From Elymus sibiricus (taxonomy: Eukaryota; Streptophyta; Magnoliopsida; Poales; Poaceae): a stretch of 64,000 nucleotides of DNA. Below are positions 1 through 10,928 of the stretch, in pieces. Where the stretch lies: contig CM077667.1 in assembly GCA_039707655.1 (NCBI GenBank), positions 544,836,222 through 544,900,221 on the forward strand, written 5' to 3'. The notes beneath the pieces were generated by a model that searched no databases, was not told the origin of the DNA, and saw nothing but the letters and a program-made list of their open reading frames with translations. Both the position numbers and the translations under genes were made by a program. Each line of letters opens with the position of its first letter. Within the stretch, counting starts at the first letter, position 1.

Positions 1-49
1 GTGAAACTTGAGGATTAAGAAAGACTGATCTCGCTATGCTCATTTACAT

Positions 50-118
50 GATGGTAACTGATTCATTAACAAGATGGTAACCGATTCATTCACAGGATGG
101 TAACTGATTCAGATTGGA
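50..118. repeat. 23-bp tandem repeat, three copies
   Basis: Units begin at 50, 73 and 96, each starting GATGGTAACTGATTCA or a one-base variant. No function is visible. Confidence 0.8.
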
Positions 119-2510
119 TGAATAGTCCATGAGTTGCTGTTGACCACGAGGCACATGTCCCGGTGGATTGTTTGACAGAAGTTGTCTGTCATACGTACTC
201 CCTCCATCCATGTGCACAGAGCATCTAAGGAGTTGCATCACAATCTAGGTATGTGGAGATTGGGCGAAGGATATTAAACCAAAACACAATGTCAATAATG
301 ACTCTTGTTAGGCCCACCATAAAAATGGAAGGAGCCAATCGGTATGTTGGTTTCCTCGGTCATTTTTTTCTAAATAGTAACATGCAAATCATGTTTAATG
401 CGCCAGCCAATCAAAAGAGCTGCATGCAAATCAAAAATTAATGATCGCGGGAAATGATGGGTTTCTTTCATGCATCACGCCCTATTATACATATGGAATG
501 TCTGATTTTCATTAGACACGCTATGCATCTAGATGGAGTACATATGATTGAACAATGAAACATGCATGGTAAGTAAGCAAATGGTGGTTGCATGCACATA
601 TGTGTATGTACTAATGTACATGTGCGTACATATCGCATACATGCCATGTCTGGCATTACACACACTACACTCATGGACAGGCAAATATGGCGCCACGACG
701 GTTCGGCGTCTCCGTGTGGCAATCACGGACGCAGAGGTGGAAGGGCGCTTTTCATGATGCACCAAAACAAATCTCTCGACTTTCAAAAAGAACACCAAAC
801 CTCCTGTTACGCCTAGTGTTTATATACGGCGCCGAGATATCCTAAGAGCATCTCCAACACATGATGAAAAAACAATGGGCGCATACAAGAACTTGTTTTT
901 AGGGCATTTGGGCCAAAAACGCTACTCCAACACAGTCTGTAAATGATGTTGAAAAACATTTAGGAGCCAAAATTTTAGTTCCAAGTGCTGCGGAATTTGC
1001 AGGGCCTCTAGCTGATGTTGCAAAAGCAAAACGTAGCCGGTGTGTGCCGATTATTCACTGGCTAAACACGCAAGAAATCTCCTGGTCGATTCACGCATCG
1101 AAGACAATACACACGCATGTAAATGTAAAACAACTAGGTTGATCGATTCTGCCGTCTGCAACACGCGGTCGCCATGGTTTGCATCACAACTCGTATATAG
1201 GCCAAGCAACTCCTCCCCGCCATGTCGAACATAGATTGAGTGAAGGACATAGGGTGAGCCATGAGGCAGCACCTCAGCTCCGACACCATGACGGTTAGTG
1301 TACGTGGAAAACTATTCCTCTTGAAATTGCTTTGATATTTAGATAGATGTTTTTTTGGAGGTGGTATATAAAAGCACAACTCTTGGCAGAAACTAGAAAG
1401 ACATGGTTGAGATGGGGTTTTTAGGTGCAAGCCCCATTGGCCAAAAATATTCAAATGATGTTGTCTCATTAGTTTTTTTCATAGTTGGTGAGCCGAGGCA
1501 TGATGCGTCAGGCCAACTGTGAGTGTATGTGATATTGTGCTTGTGACACGGACAACTATTGCGACGAGCGAGCCTGTGTCTACCTGGATCATTCCCATGA
1601 GAATGGAGATGTGTGCAGTGGTCGATCAGTGAACAATGCGTTCTAGAGTTTGAGCTTTGTTCATGGGAAGGGGGTGGAGATTGGTGCATTATTGCTGCTG
1701 CACTTGTGGCGATGGCGACACTATTTATTTCAAAGCTAGTGCGCGTCTGCATTTAGAATGTCAGCAATTGTGATGTTATGGCTAGTGTCCTCGGAGTGCT
1801 CGTATGTTGCTACGGGCAGAAGCCGAATGCTCGTGCGTTGCCATGATGTTATAGCTAGAGGCAGGGATGAGAGCATTAGTATGATTAGAGTGGGGAAAGA
1901 AAAGGCTTCCCTGAAAACGTAATGTAATTCATAAGTAAAATCACTACACTAACCCAAGTATAATGAACCATTTATTCCAAGATAGATACAGAGCAACGCA
2001 TAGATTAAAGTTAAATCTAGCAATATAGGGATGATCATATCTTCACTCAAAGCAGGATTTAGTACATTTGGCACCACAGTAAACCTCAGATTAACAATGT
2101 GGTAGATAGTTGTTTACCTGAATGCTGACAGAAGTACACCAATTTTTTCCAAGAAACATAGACACCGGGAGAAGAAGCGGTTCTGTTTCAGAGATCTAAC
2201 TGAACAAAGAGACTGCAATTAATAAAGTAGCATAGAGTTCGTGATGTAATTGATAGCAGTGCAGGTCCGTTGATGTTATTTGCATCAAGAAAGTGGTAAA
2301 CGAGTAGCACATTAGTTTGATTCTTACAACACAAACACGAATTACGAGAAGCCAGCCAATCAAGTCAAGTATGCTAGTAAAAGAACTACTGTGTGAGCTA
2401 AGGAAACAACATCGAGGATGACAGGCAAGGAAATATGCTTGTCACTTGTCACTACATTCCCCTAATCTCACCAATTATACCCTACATGCTCATACACTTC
2501 TATTTTTGCG
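119..2510. other. unassigned intergenic sequence
   Basis: No gene could be supported on either strand. All reading frames here are short and lack recognisable domains. From about 845 the text starts with a phrase (GAGCATCTCCAAC) common at the ends of grass MITEs, but I could not find its inverted partner. The rest is AT-rich sequence without repeats I can recognise. Confidence 0.5.
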
Positions 2511-2858
2511 TCTTATATTATGTGCCCAGTTATTTGGTCGTATACGGTCTCAGGTAACTTTACTAGTGATGCATTTTCGTCGTGGAAGCATGCCACTATA
2601 TATAGTGTATTCCATCAGGTAGCAAGGCCATCTCCCCGTCTATATTGCATCAAATGACCATCAATACTATCGTGTTCACTTTCTTTTCTGTAATGGAAGG
2701 GAACACATAGATCGTGAAATGTTAACACTTGATAGTCAAATCCAATTTAACCCATCATTTTGCCATATATAAAGTACTAGTAGTTTAAGCGAGCATGCAT
2801 AATTTGAGGATGGTCGGATGATATCTTTCCTTGTGCATGGAATATTGCACGTATCCAC

Positions 2859-3191
2859 ATGAGGAAAAGTACACCCTCTGCTGGCATCGAGTGTGGGTTG
2901 ACAAAGAGGAAGGTGGCTGAAAATCTGAAAAATCTTGAGGTCAAGAGGAGGATCGAGAGGATGAAATCTTCCAATGTTTCTATAGAGGAGGTTGGATCTT
3001 ACGTAGATAAGATGAATGCAACTGCAAAGGATGGGAAAGTAGAAAAGTGTGATGATCTTTCTATGAAAAATAAACAGATAGGAGGAAAGCCGAAAGTAGA
3101 AAGAATGAACCATAGCAATGCTAGGCGTTGCCCCAGTATGCTTACTCTGCCACATAAGCCTCCGGTTGCATCACAAGGTAGTTCCTTGTGA
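2859..3191 (+). CDS. hypothetical protein fragment in left arm of inverted repeat
   Basis: An open frame of 110 codons rich in Lys, Glu and Arg, with a charged segment (KRKVAENLKNLEVKRRIERM) likely to be helical. I do not recognise a domain. The first ATG is simply the first in the frame, and the true gene may have begun upstream in another exon. The same coding phrase is present on the opposite strand in the right arm, where stops interrupt it. This suggests a captured or duplicated exon rather than a complete gene. Similarity to FAR1 or transposase-derived proteins was considered but cannot be supported by eye. Confidence 0.3.
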   Translation: MRKSTPSAGIECGLTKRKVAENLKNLEVKRRIERMKSSNVSIEEVGSYVDKMNATAKDGKVEKCDDLSMKNKQIGGKPKVERMNHSNARRCPSMLTLPHKPPVASQGSSL

Positions 3192-3556
3192 GGGATGCCA
3201 AAAAGGCAAAATTCAGCTTTGAAAGGTAAAGTACTTTGCTATATTGCACTATTATGTTAGACTACGTAACAAGTTTTTCGTGTCACAACTCACAAGCATG
3301 GTATTTTTATCCAATTCACATTCCTACTTTCATGCTTAGCTCCTTGTGTTACTCCTTATGATAAACTGGCATAATTCTTGAAAGAGTAACACAAGGAGCT
3401 TAGCATGGAAGTAGGAATGTGGCCTGGATCAAAATACCATGCTTGAGAGTTGCGACACAGAAATATTGTTGCGTAGTCAAACATACTAATACAATATAGC
3501 AAAGTGCTTTACCTTGCAAAGCTGAATTTTTCCTTTTCGGCATCCTTGGCGAGCAG

Positions 3557-3872
3557 CTACCTTGTGATGTAACCAGAGGCTTATATGGTGTAGTATGCCC
3601 ACTCGAGACATGCTTGCCCTTGCTATAGTCTATTCATTCTACGGCTTTCCTCTTGTTTGTTCATTATTCATAGAAAGATCATCGCAATTTTGTACTTTCT
3701 CATCCTTTGTAGTTGCATTCATCTCATTAAGGTTGGCTCCAACTTCCTCTACAGAAACCTTGGAAGATTTCATCGTCTCGGTCCTCCTCTTGTCCTTGAG
3801 CTTTTTTAGATTTTAGGCTACCTTCTTCTTCCTCAACCCACACTCGATGCCAACATGGAGTATCATTGTCCT
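3557..3872 (-). pseudogene. decayed partner of the hypothetical fragment, right arm
   Basis: Read on the minus strand from about 3872 downward, the right arm gives a protein clearly matching the left-arm ORF (shared GIECGL, NATTKDEKV and CDDLSMNNEQ-like segments). It contains stops after the KKKVA segment and again after the RGKP segment. It is a broken copy facing its partner head to head. Confidence 0.5.
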
Positions 3873-4215
3873 CGTGACAATACCTGCAATATTTCGTGCA
3901 TAATGAAAGATATCAGTAGACCATCCTCGAAGTAATGCACGCTCGCTTAAACTAATAGTACATTTTATATGGCAAGATGATGTGCTCAATTGGATTTGCC
4001 TGTCAATTGCTAACATTTCACAATCTATGTGTTCTCTTCCTTTACAAAAAAGAAAGTGAACACTTGATATTATCAATGGTCATTTAATGGAATATAGATG
4101 GGGATATGGCCCTACTACTCCAGTACACTATATATATTGGCATGCTTCAACAAAGAAAATGCATCACTAGTAACGTGACCAGAAACCTTTTTGTACGACC
4201 AAATAACTTGGCATA

Positions 4216-5560
4216 TATGAAAGAAAAAGACCCCACTTCCATCAATGGAACCAATTTTTTAAGAAATAACCACATGTTTGTTTGGTATAATACTAATAGA
4301 TTCGCTCTTGTACACCCTTTAGATTATTAATCTCCAGGCAAAAAATGTTGGTTTAGCCTAAATATGAATCATGTTGATGTAAAAAAATTATATGAAAGGC
4401 ATAAAGCCCGAATTCAAATTAATGATGACATCAACTGGCTAGGATACAAGGTTCAACTTATTAGGAAAATAATGGGGAAAACTAAAACTTACATACAAAG
4501 ATCACACAAGGCCGACGCTGGAGCAGCAGGCCAAAGAGAGAAATTGCCAACATAAAGAGAAACAAGTCCTTGTTGTCCGAGAGTAGAGGGCATACCAGAA
4601 CAATGAGATCACCAACAAGTAGTGGAGAGAAAGATCATGCGTGGCCCACAACCATGTCGTGCCATCGCCGGAGGGGAGACCACTATCTCCCCTACATCCA
4701 GCACAAGTATGCTGATCACCGGCCAGCAAAGCACGATCTCAGCAGGGAAACAGTCGCTGAAGGATAACAGGGCACAAATCCCCCTCATTCACCACTGTTG
4801 GATAGCTGTGGACGCACTGCACCGCAGCCGTCACCAACCCACAACCTGCAGCAAACCAACCCCGACACTACTCCAAGCCGGCGCCACCAAGGAGGACCAC
4901 GATGGCGGTGCGCTGCCGCTGTCCGGCCAAAGGCCTAAGTTTTCACCCCAGGGACTAATGGAGGCAGCGAGGGGAAGAAAAGGAACCTGAACACACCCTC
5001 AGGAGGGAAAAACGAAGCTAGGGCGCCGTTATCGTCATCCGGGTCGATGCAGATTCTACCACGGAATTCTACCATTCGAGGCTTCCTCCACGACACCCTC
5101 ACGAGACAGATCTGGCAGCAGGAAAACGCCAGATCTAGATCGGCGTGGGGGTGAGGAGGGACCACACAACGGAGGAGGCCAAAGATCTGAGCCATCAAGC
5201 ACCTCCACCGTCCAACTATCGCCTATGCGACCAGAGGGGCGACCAGCACCAATAGCGCCACCCACCGGAGAGGTCGACGCTGCCAACTAGATCCAAGCCC
5301 ACCGCCCGGGTCATCCAAAACACCCTACAAGGGGGGAGGGAAATAGAGCCTCACCACCACCTTCACTAGTGGTCGCACGGCTACCGGTGACATCCACAGG
5401 TGGCGTTGGGGAGGGAGGTAGAGGAGGGGTGGGTGGCTTGGGCGGCTTGGGTTTCTTCGCCCTCGAGTCTATCGCTCGCATGTTTTAGGGCATCTGGTTG
5501 CGGAGAAGGTGTAGGATTGCCTTGCTCACTTCCGCTGAGGCAACCAATTGTGTGTGATTT
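4216..5560. other. unassigned; GC-rich block 4500-5450
   Basis: From about 4500 the sequence becomes GC-rich and holds overlapping short frames on both strands with no recognisable domain. On the minus strand it runs from GC-rich text into an AT-rich tail near 4350-4450. That arrangement would suit the 3' part of an old non-LTR retroposon, but no reverse transcriptase or poly(A) tract is seen. Confidence 0.35.
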
Positions 5561-7480
5561 GGTATCTTTCCTATGACAAGTGGTAGTGTGAAGGGGCTAC
5601 CAAAGTCCATGCTGGAAATGGCTTCCTTGGTGCGCACAAAAATCATTGTCCCTATTTGCCGCATCCAAGTAGTAAACTAGCCAATGGAGAACATGGGCTT
5701 CACAATGTAAAACGTGCTTGATATGGAGTCATTGGTGTGCCAAACAATAATGGTACTACAATACAACAAGCATCTCAGGCGTTGCTCGGACATCCTTGCC
5801 AAACTTTGGTTTCCAAGTCAACACCCCCAAATCCATGTTGGGTATTACTGTAATTTTTTGTTTAAAAATACATACCTTAATAGGCACCAAAATCCAATAT
5901 TGTGTCCAAGTTCATGTTTTACACTAGGTATGTGAGCACATATGTGTACACCAGAATGTTGGGCGTAGGGACCATGAGGCGGACATCGTTTGACTTGTTC
6001 CTCGATGATAGACCTCTAGGGTGTCCAAATAAGGAACCGGAACCTTGTACCATCTGTCCACCTCTGGAGAAATGTTTGCCCATGTATCAAGTGTTTCACA
6101 AGATACATAGATATGGCAAGTCTTCATGCTAGTTTGCCAAATGAGTAAAACTTCACTCTAGTAAAACAAGCACACTGGAGTCGCAAGGTATGCCGAAACG
6201 AAAAGCATCTGCATAGCATGGATAATGACTTTTGACTAGTTTCTTTGTGATAGACCTTCTGTATTCCTTATATGAATGCCAGGATTCGTGTTGGATTTGA
6301 GCGCTATTTGCCATATCTAACAACCGAATACGACACCAGAACCGTGCACCACCTTCGAAGAAATGTAAGACCAAGTACCACGTGCTTTGCTAGATACAAT
6401 AAACGGAAATCATTCATGCTACTTTGCGAGATGTAAAATGGTACACTAGTTATCAAGCACATCAGCATCGTATTGTATGCCCGAACTGTCAGAACAACAA
6501 AGATCCACACTAGGATGGTCGACGACTTTCGACTTGTTCCTTGGTGATATACCTCGATGGGTTTCAAACTTCCTTTTCCGAATATGACCGCCCGATTTTT
6601 TTTGGATTTGAGTGCTATTTCTCGTGTTTGACAATATCATGTCGAGTAACTCAGCGAAGTCCTGCACCAGATCCATGAGCATCATATGCTTCACCTGATA
6701 CAACGAAATGACAACCATTGATGCTACTCTACAGAAGATTAAAATGTTAAACTAGGTAAGGAACCACATTGGTGTCAGATGGTACACTAGAATGGTGACC
6801 ATCATGATTGGGATAGGTGCCAACTATCACTTGTTCATTAGCGACGTACCCCGACAAGTTTCCAACTTTGGTTGTCGAACATGACATCCGAAATTCGTGT
6901 AAGTTGATTGATATTTGCCGTGTCCAATGACATCATGCCAAATAAGGCACCACCTTCGAATAAATGTTGATGTAAGTGCCATGTGTACCACCTTCGAATA
7001 AATGTTGATGTAAGTGCCATGTGTACCACAAGCCCCAAACAAATGAAAAGTATTGGGTCTAGTCTGTCCAACAGGGGCTAGCTGGTTCCTCGATCTTGTG
7101 TACGTCGATAGATGCCCAACTTTTATTGTCGTGTCCGACACAAAAATCCATGTCAGATTCGAGTAACTTTGGTTCTATTTTGATGTGTCAATAACATGTT
7201 GAATTGGGCACCATAATTTGATAGCACATCTGAGAAAATGTTAAACTAGGTTAGTCAGCCAAGAGGCGTAGCATGGGTACACCGACATGGAGACCATCAT
7301 GCCAGCTGCCTGAAGATGACATAGACATCAACGAGCGTCCAACTTCATTTGTGTAATCCAAGAGCAGTATCCGCCACGCCCAAATTTTATGCCCAAAGGC
7401 AACAAAATTCGATACCACATTTGACTAAGCATCATTCTGACATCAAACATACAGGCTACTGAGTTATTTTTGGTTTCTTC
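5561..7480. repeat. degenerate tandem repeat field, unit about 240-300 bp
   Basis: The same phrase order recurs at about 5990, 6230, 6530, 6825, 7080 and 7325: GACTTGTTCCTTGGTGATA-like text, then a TCCAACTT- or TTCC-type phrase, then a statement like CCACCTTCGAAGAAATG. Spacing is irregular and identity low, so this looks like old tandem amplification. No gene is supported. Confidence 0.5.
6949..7024. repeat. perfect 38-bp tandem duplication
   Basis: Two identical 38-bp copies start at 6949 and 6987 with ACCACCTTCGAATAAATG. This is a recent local duplication inside the older degenerate repeat field. Confidence 0.9.
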
Positions 7481-8597
7481 CTCTTGATGGGTAGGCGCCC
7501 CGCTTCAGCCACTACTCGTCGGTGAGACTCCTCCACATGTCGTTCCATCGGTGGAGGGGGGGGGGGGGGGGGGGATCCCAAATCTATGTTGTGATGTTGT
7601 ATTGAGGGTTTGGTTCCTTGAGGATGTAATGTTGTGAGCGGGCGGGCGGCGGCTACAGTGCGGCGGAGCGATGGGAGTGGGAGGAAGAAGATGGGGTGGA
7701 GGGAGAAGTGAAACGGCGGTTGGCGGTTGACGCGCGACCAACCGTTTTAAATCTTTTATAGATGGAGATGCAAATTGGCATCTCCATGTGTTGTATTTTA
7801 CATCTTCGGGAGATGCAGATGTAATTTTTTTTGTATCTGCATCATCTGTTGGAGGCGAGGGTTTTGACCTCGGAGATGCAAAAGTTAATTATTGTTGCAT
7901 CTACATTATCTATTGGAGATGTTCTGACAACAACACACAAAGACAGCTCTTAGCTCACTCTCGAGCTCTGGGAGCAGTCGGGCGACATTGAGTGCATCCG
8001 TTCGACCATCAAGCTGATGGTCTTACACAACTTCTAAGTGGATGGAGAGCTCGGAGACGATGCGAGCTCTGCCTCCTAAAGTTTGTCCCGGAGGGCTTGG
8101 ATACTGTCGGTGCTGTTTGGCCAAGCCGTGTACTCTCAACTTGATAGCCGGGGATTTGGCTGTGCCTGAAATTTAATGGACTGATCTTCAGAAAATTGCT
8201 GGAGCTGCCAGGTAATTTCAGTGTTCTGGTAATATCATGTCAGCAGTTGCTCTTGGTTCTGTTTATAGATTTTTGTCTCTATGGCGTCAGTCAAACTGTT
8301 AAAAGGAAACGCTGCTATAGTTTAAGTAGACATAAGTCATGTCTATGTGTATTGTTGTTCACAAGTTTCTGAATTTATCGGCCGGCCGGTCTCTGAACAT
8401 CTCCAAGGTAGGAGGAAAAAAGAAAAGGAACGACCACAGTGGGAGGGAGTCGAACGAACCCACGTCCTTCAGATCCGAAGATCATTCAGCATTAAGCATT
8501 CATCCTGTTTGCCCAGTTCATTCAGCATCTCAGGGTATACTCTGCACTGCTTCTGTTCTATTCTGCCATCAGCTTCTCTCTTGGTCCCTTTATCCTA
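7481..8597. other. unassigned sequence with a 19-base G run
   Basis: Positions 7556-7574 are a run of G that is prone to length error. From about 7760 to 7930 phrases such as GGCATCTCC and GGAGATGC repeat in both orientations, hinting at a small MITE. No gene could be supported, although the frames at 8339-8668 are open. Confidence 0.4.
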
Positions 8598-10114
8598 CTA
8601 GCAAAAGGACCCATGCGTTGCAACGGAAGAAAAAAATACCACATGTTCTTATAAAAGATGGTCTATAATCTGAGAACTTGTAGCTGCAACCCAAACAAAG
8701 ATGGTCTTAGCCTACAAAAGCTCAGTTCAAGAATCCACATGTCTTCTATTTTCATACAGCTTGCATGTAGATTTAATAGGTACATAAAAACCGACAAGTG
8801 ATCATCCATTTATTCATGTCATGTGCGGAATGAGGTGTTGTTACGGGTAAATGAAAATGACAAAAATAGACGATGACACATTACCACACTACGAAGAGAT
8901 GTGTGCATCATCGGCGGTTTCTAGTTTAAGCATCACCAACTTAGGGCATGTTCAACATCATTCTAGCTCCTGGATCCGCTCCATGACCTCAAGCTCACCC
9001 TCGCACCACTGACCCGAGCTCCTCCTTGCTTCACTCTGACTTCAAACATCGCTCCGGAACTCCTCATGCCTCCTCTATGTTCACCCAGTTTGATTCGTCA
9101 ACACCGTCTTTCTGGTAATTTACCTACCCCTTTGTTAAAGGGTCTTTTGGCTTATTGTTTATAACCTGTGTGAAAGAAGATGTTGGTGTCGCGTTTTTTG
9201 TCTTCAAGCCCAGCAATCGCCATAGATTGCTACATTTGATATGGTCTTCACATCTCATTTAATCCGTTTTGACAACTACAGACATATATATTTTGTATGT
9301 GCAAATATTTATGCATTCTCTCTTTTTATTTCTTTTGTAGGGCACATCCCATCTTTATTGGGCCTCTCTTTTATTTCCTGCCATGCATGTCTATATTTAT
9401 TGAGTGTCTCTAGCAAATTGACCTTCAATTCCGTCTCCAATCCTAATTTTGCCGAGGTGTTTATTTCCAATCCGGATCGATACCATTATGAAAGAAAAAC
9501 GGATAATGCATTATTGATTAAGGTTGCATTCCAAATAGTATTTTTAAAATGTTTAACATTTAAAATAATATCATATTGAGATTCTACATATTTTTTTAAT
9601 CAAATTCCATATATAGCATGTTAAATTTGGAGTTAGGATATAAAAGATATGGATATTTAAAAAAATATCAATAATGCACTATTGTTTAAGGTTGCATCCC
9701 AAATAGTATTTTTAAAATGGTTAACATGTAATATAATATAATATCATATTGAGATTCTTCATATTTTTCTAATCAAATTCCATATATAGCATGTTAAATT
9801 TGGAGTTAGGATTTAAAAGATAGGGATATTTAAAAATATATCAATAATGCACTATTGATTAAGGCTGCACCCCAAATAGTATTTTTAAAATGGTTAACAT
9901 GTAATATAATATAATATCATATTAAGATTCTACATATTTTTCTAATCAAATTCCATATATAACATGTTAAATTTGGAGTTACGGTTTAAAAGATATGGAT
10001 AATTAAAAAAACATTTGATATGTATTGCAGGTTTAATTTAAAAATATTAGGGGGTCTTATGTAAAATAGCATGACGGATCAAGAATACCTATTTGCTTTA
10101 TTAGTAGGTATAGA
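8598..10114 (-). mobile_element. non-autonomous Helitron, 1.5 kb
   Basis: On the minus strand the element begins TCTATACCTACTAATAAAGC (from 10114) and ends TTTTGCTAG (at 8598). Just before the end lies the palindromic phrase CCGTTGCAACG, typical of grass Helitron 3' ends. The flanks are A (8597) and T (10115), fitting insertion into an AT dinucleotide with no duplication. No RepHel protein is encoded. A shorter relative lies at about 44292-44916. Confidence 0.75.
9503..10010 (-). repeat. about 170-bp tandem repeat inside the Helitron, three copies
   Basis: ATAATGCA(C)TATTG phrases begin at 9503, 9671 and 9844. Each is followed by the same AT-rich text, including CAAATTCCATATATA(G/A)CATG. The related Helitron at about 44292-44916 carries the unit once. 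Confidence 0.85.
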
Positions 10115-10928
10115 TTGCTTCTTATATCCAGCAGTTCTTTCTGATCCTCACAATTTTCTGTAGCAACTTCCAGCCTTCACCGGCACGGTGCTGCTGTCTT
10201 GTGTGTGATATAATTTTTTTGCGCAGAAGTTGTGTTCTTGGCGAGTACACTTTCTTCAAACAAGGCATCTGATGTGTTCCTTTTGTTTTTATTCCGCAGG
10301 AGCAACATGTTGAGGCTAAGATGCCTAAAGAACCAAAGATATTCTTGCCTAAAGCTTCGAACTGAAGGAAGAGGCATCCTTGGATTTTTTTTACGGTATT
10401 CTATAGGAGAGATTAACTTGCTACTAGTCAATTTGCCTGCTGCATCAAGATACCAATTCTAGGCTTAGTCCATAGTATGGTGTAAGCGAGCTTTGCATGC
10501 TGCACTCAGACGATGAATTACTTCACCATCTTATGGCGAAAGTATATTCAGGAAGAAGCACTCAGGCTTTGTTACTCATAATGATTCTCAAGGGGTTATT
10601 TCTCCCGTTAATTGTAGTATATGTATGTGATCTGAGACATTATCAAAGCATGAAAACTGAACCAATAGGCAGCATAGTATATATTCCAATATGTTGCCGC
10701 TGCTACTTATCCAGTCTTCTTTTATTCTTCTCAAGACATCAAAATACGCAGACACAAATACAAAAATCTTCTATCCTCTCCATGGCTGCTATTGGCTGTA
10801 AATGTAATCAATCCATCATATGTATTGGCTGTAAATGTAATCAATCCATCATATGTATTGCTGCTCAGCTGAAAAGTTTGTATTGCAATGTCGTCATCTT
10901 TCCATGACCGCTAGGCTTGACCACAAAT
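10115..10928. other. unassigned; possible exon/intron remnants
   Basis: No gene can be supported. Pyrimidine-rich tracts ending in CAG occur (for example before 10300), so this could be decayed genic sequence. A 33-bp tandem duplication lies at 10791-10856. The CACTA element begins directly after it. Confidence 0.35.
10791..10856. repeat. 33-bp tandem duplication
   Basis: The phrase ATTGGCTGTAAATGTAATCA begins at 10791 and again at 10824, giving two identical copies. Confidence 0.9.

Larger units (their letters stand above)
2511..4215. repeat. large imperfect inverted repeat (about 850-bp arms)
   Basis: The left arm (about 2511-3360) returns in reverse complement as the right arm (about 3371-4215), with a loop of only about 10-25 bases near 3361-3380. 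The match covers noncoding flanks and a gene fragment, for example TAACACAAGGAGCT at the centre and TTATTTGGTCGTA at the outer edge. Visible substitutions and small indels show the arms have diverged. A transcript across it would fold into one very long hairpin. It could be an inverted duplication of a gene piece or a foldback transposon. No TSD was identified. Confidence 0.85.
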
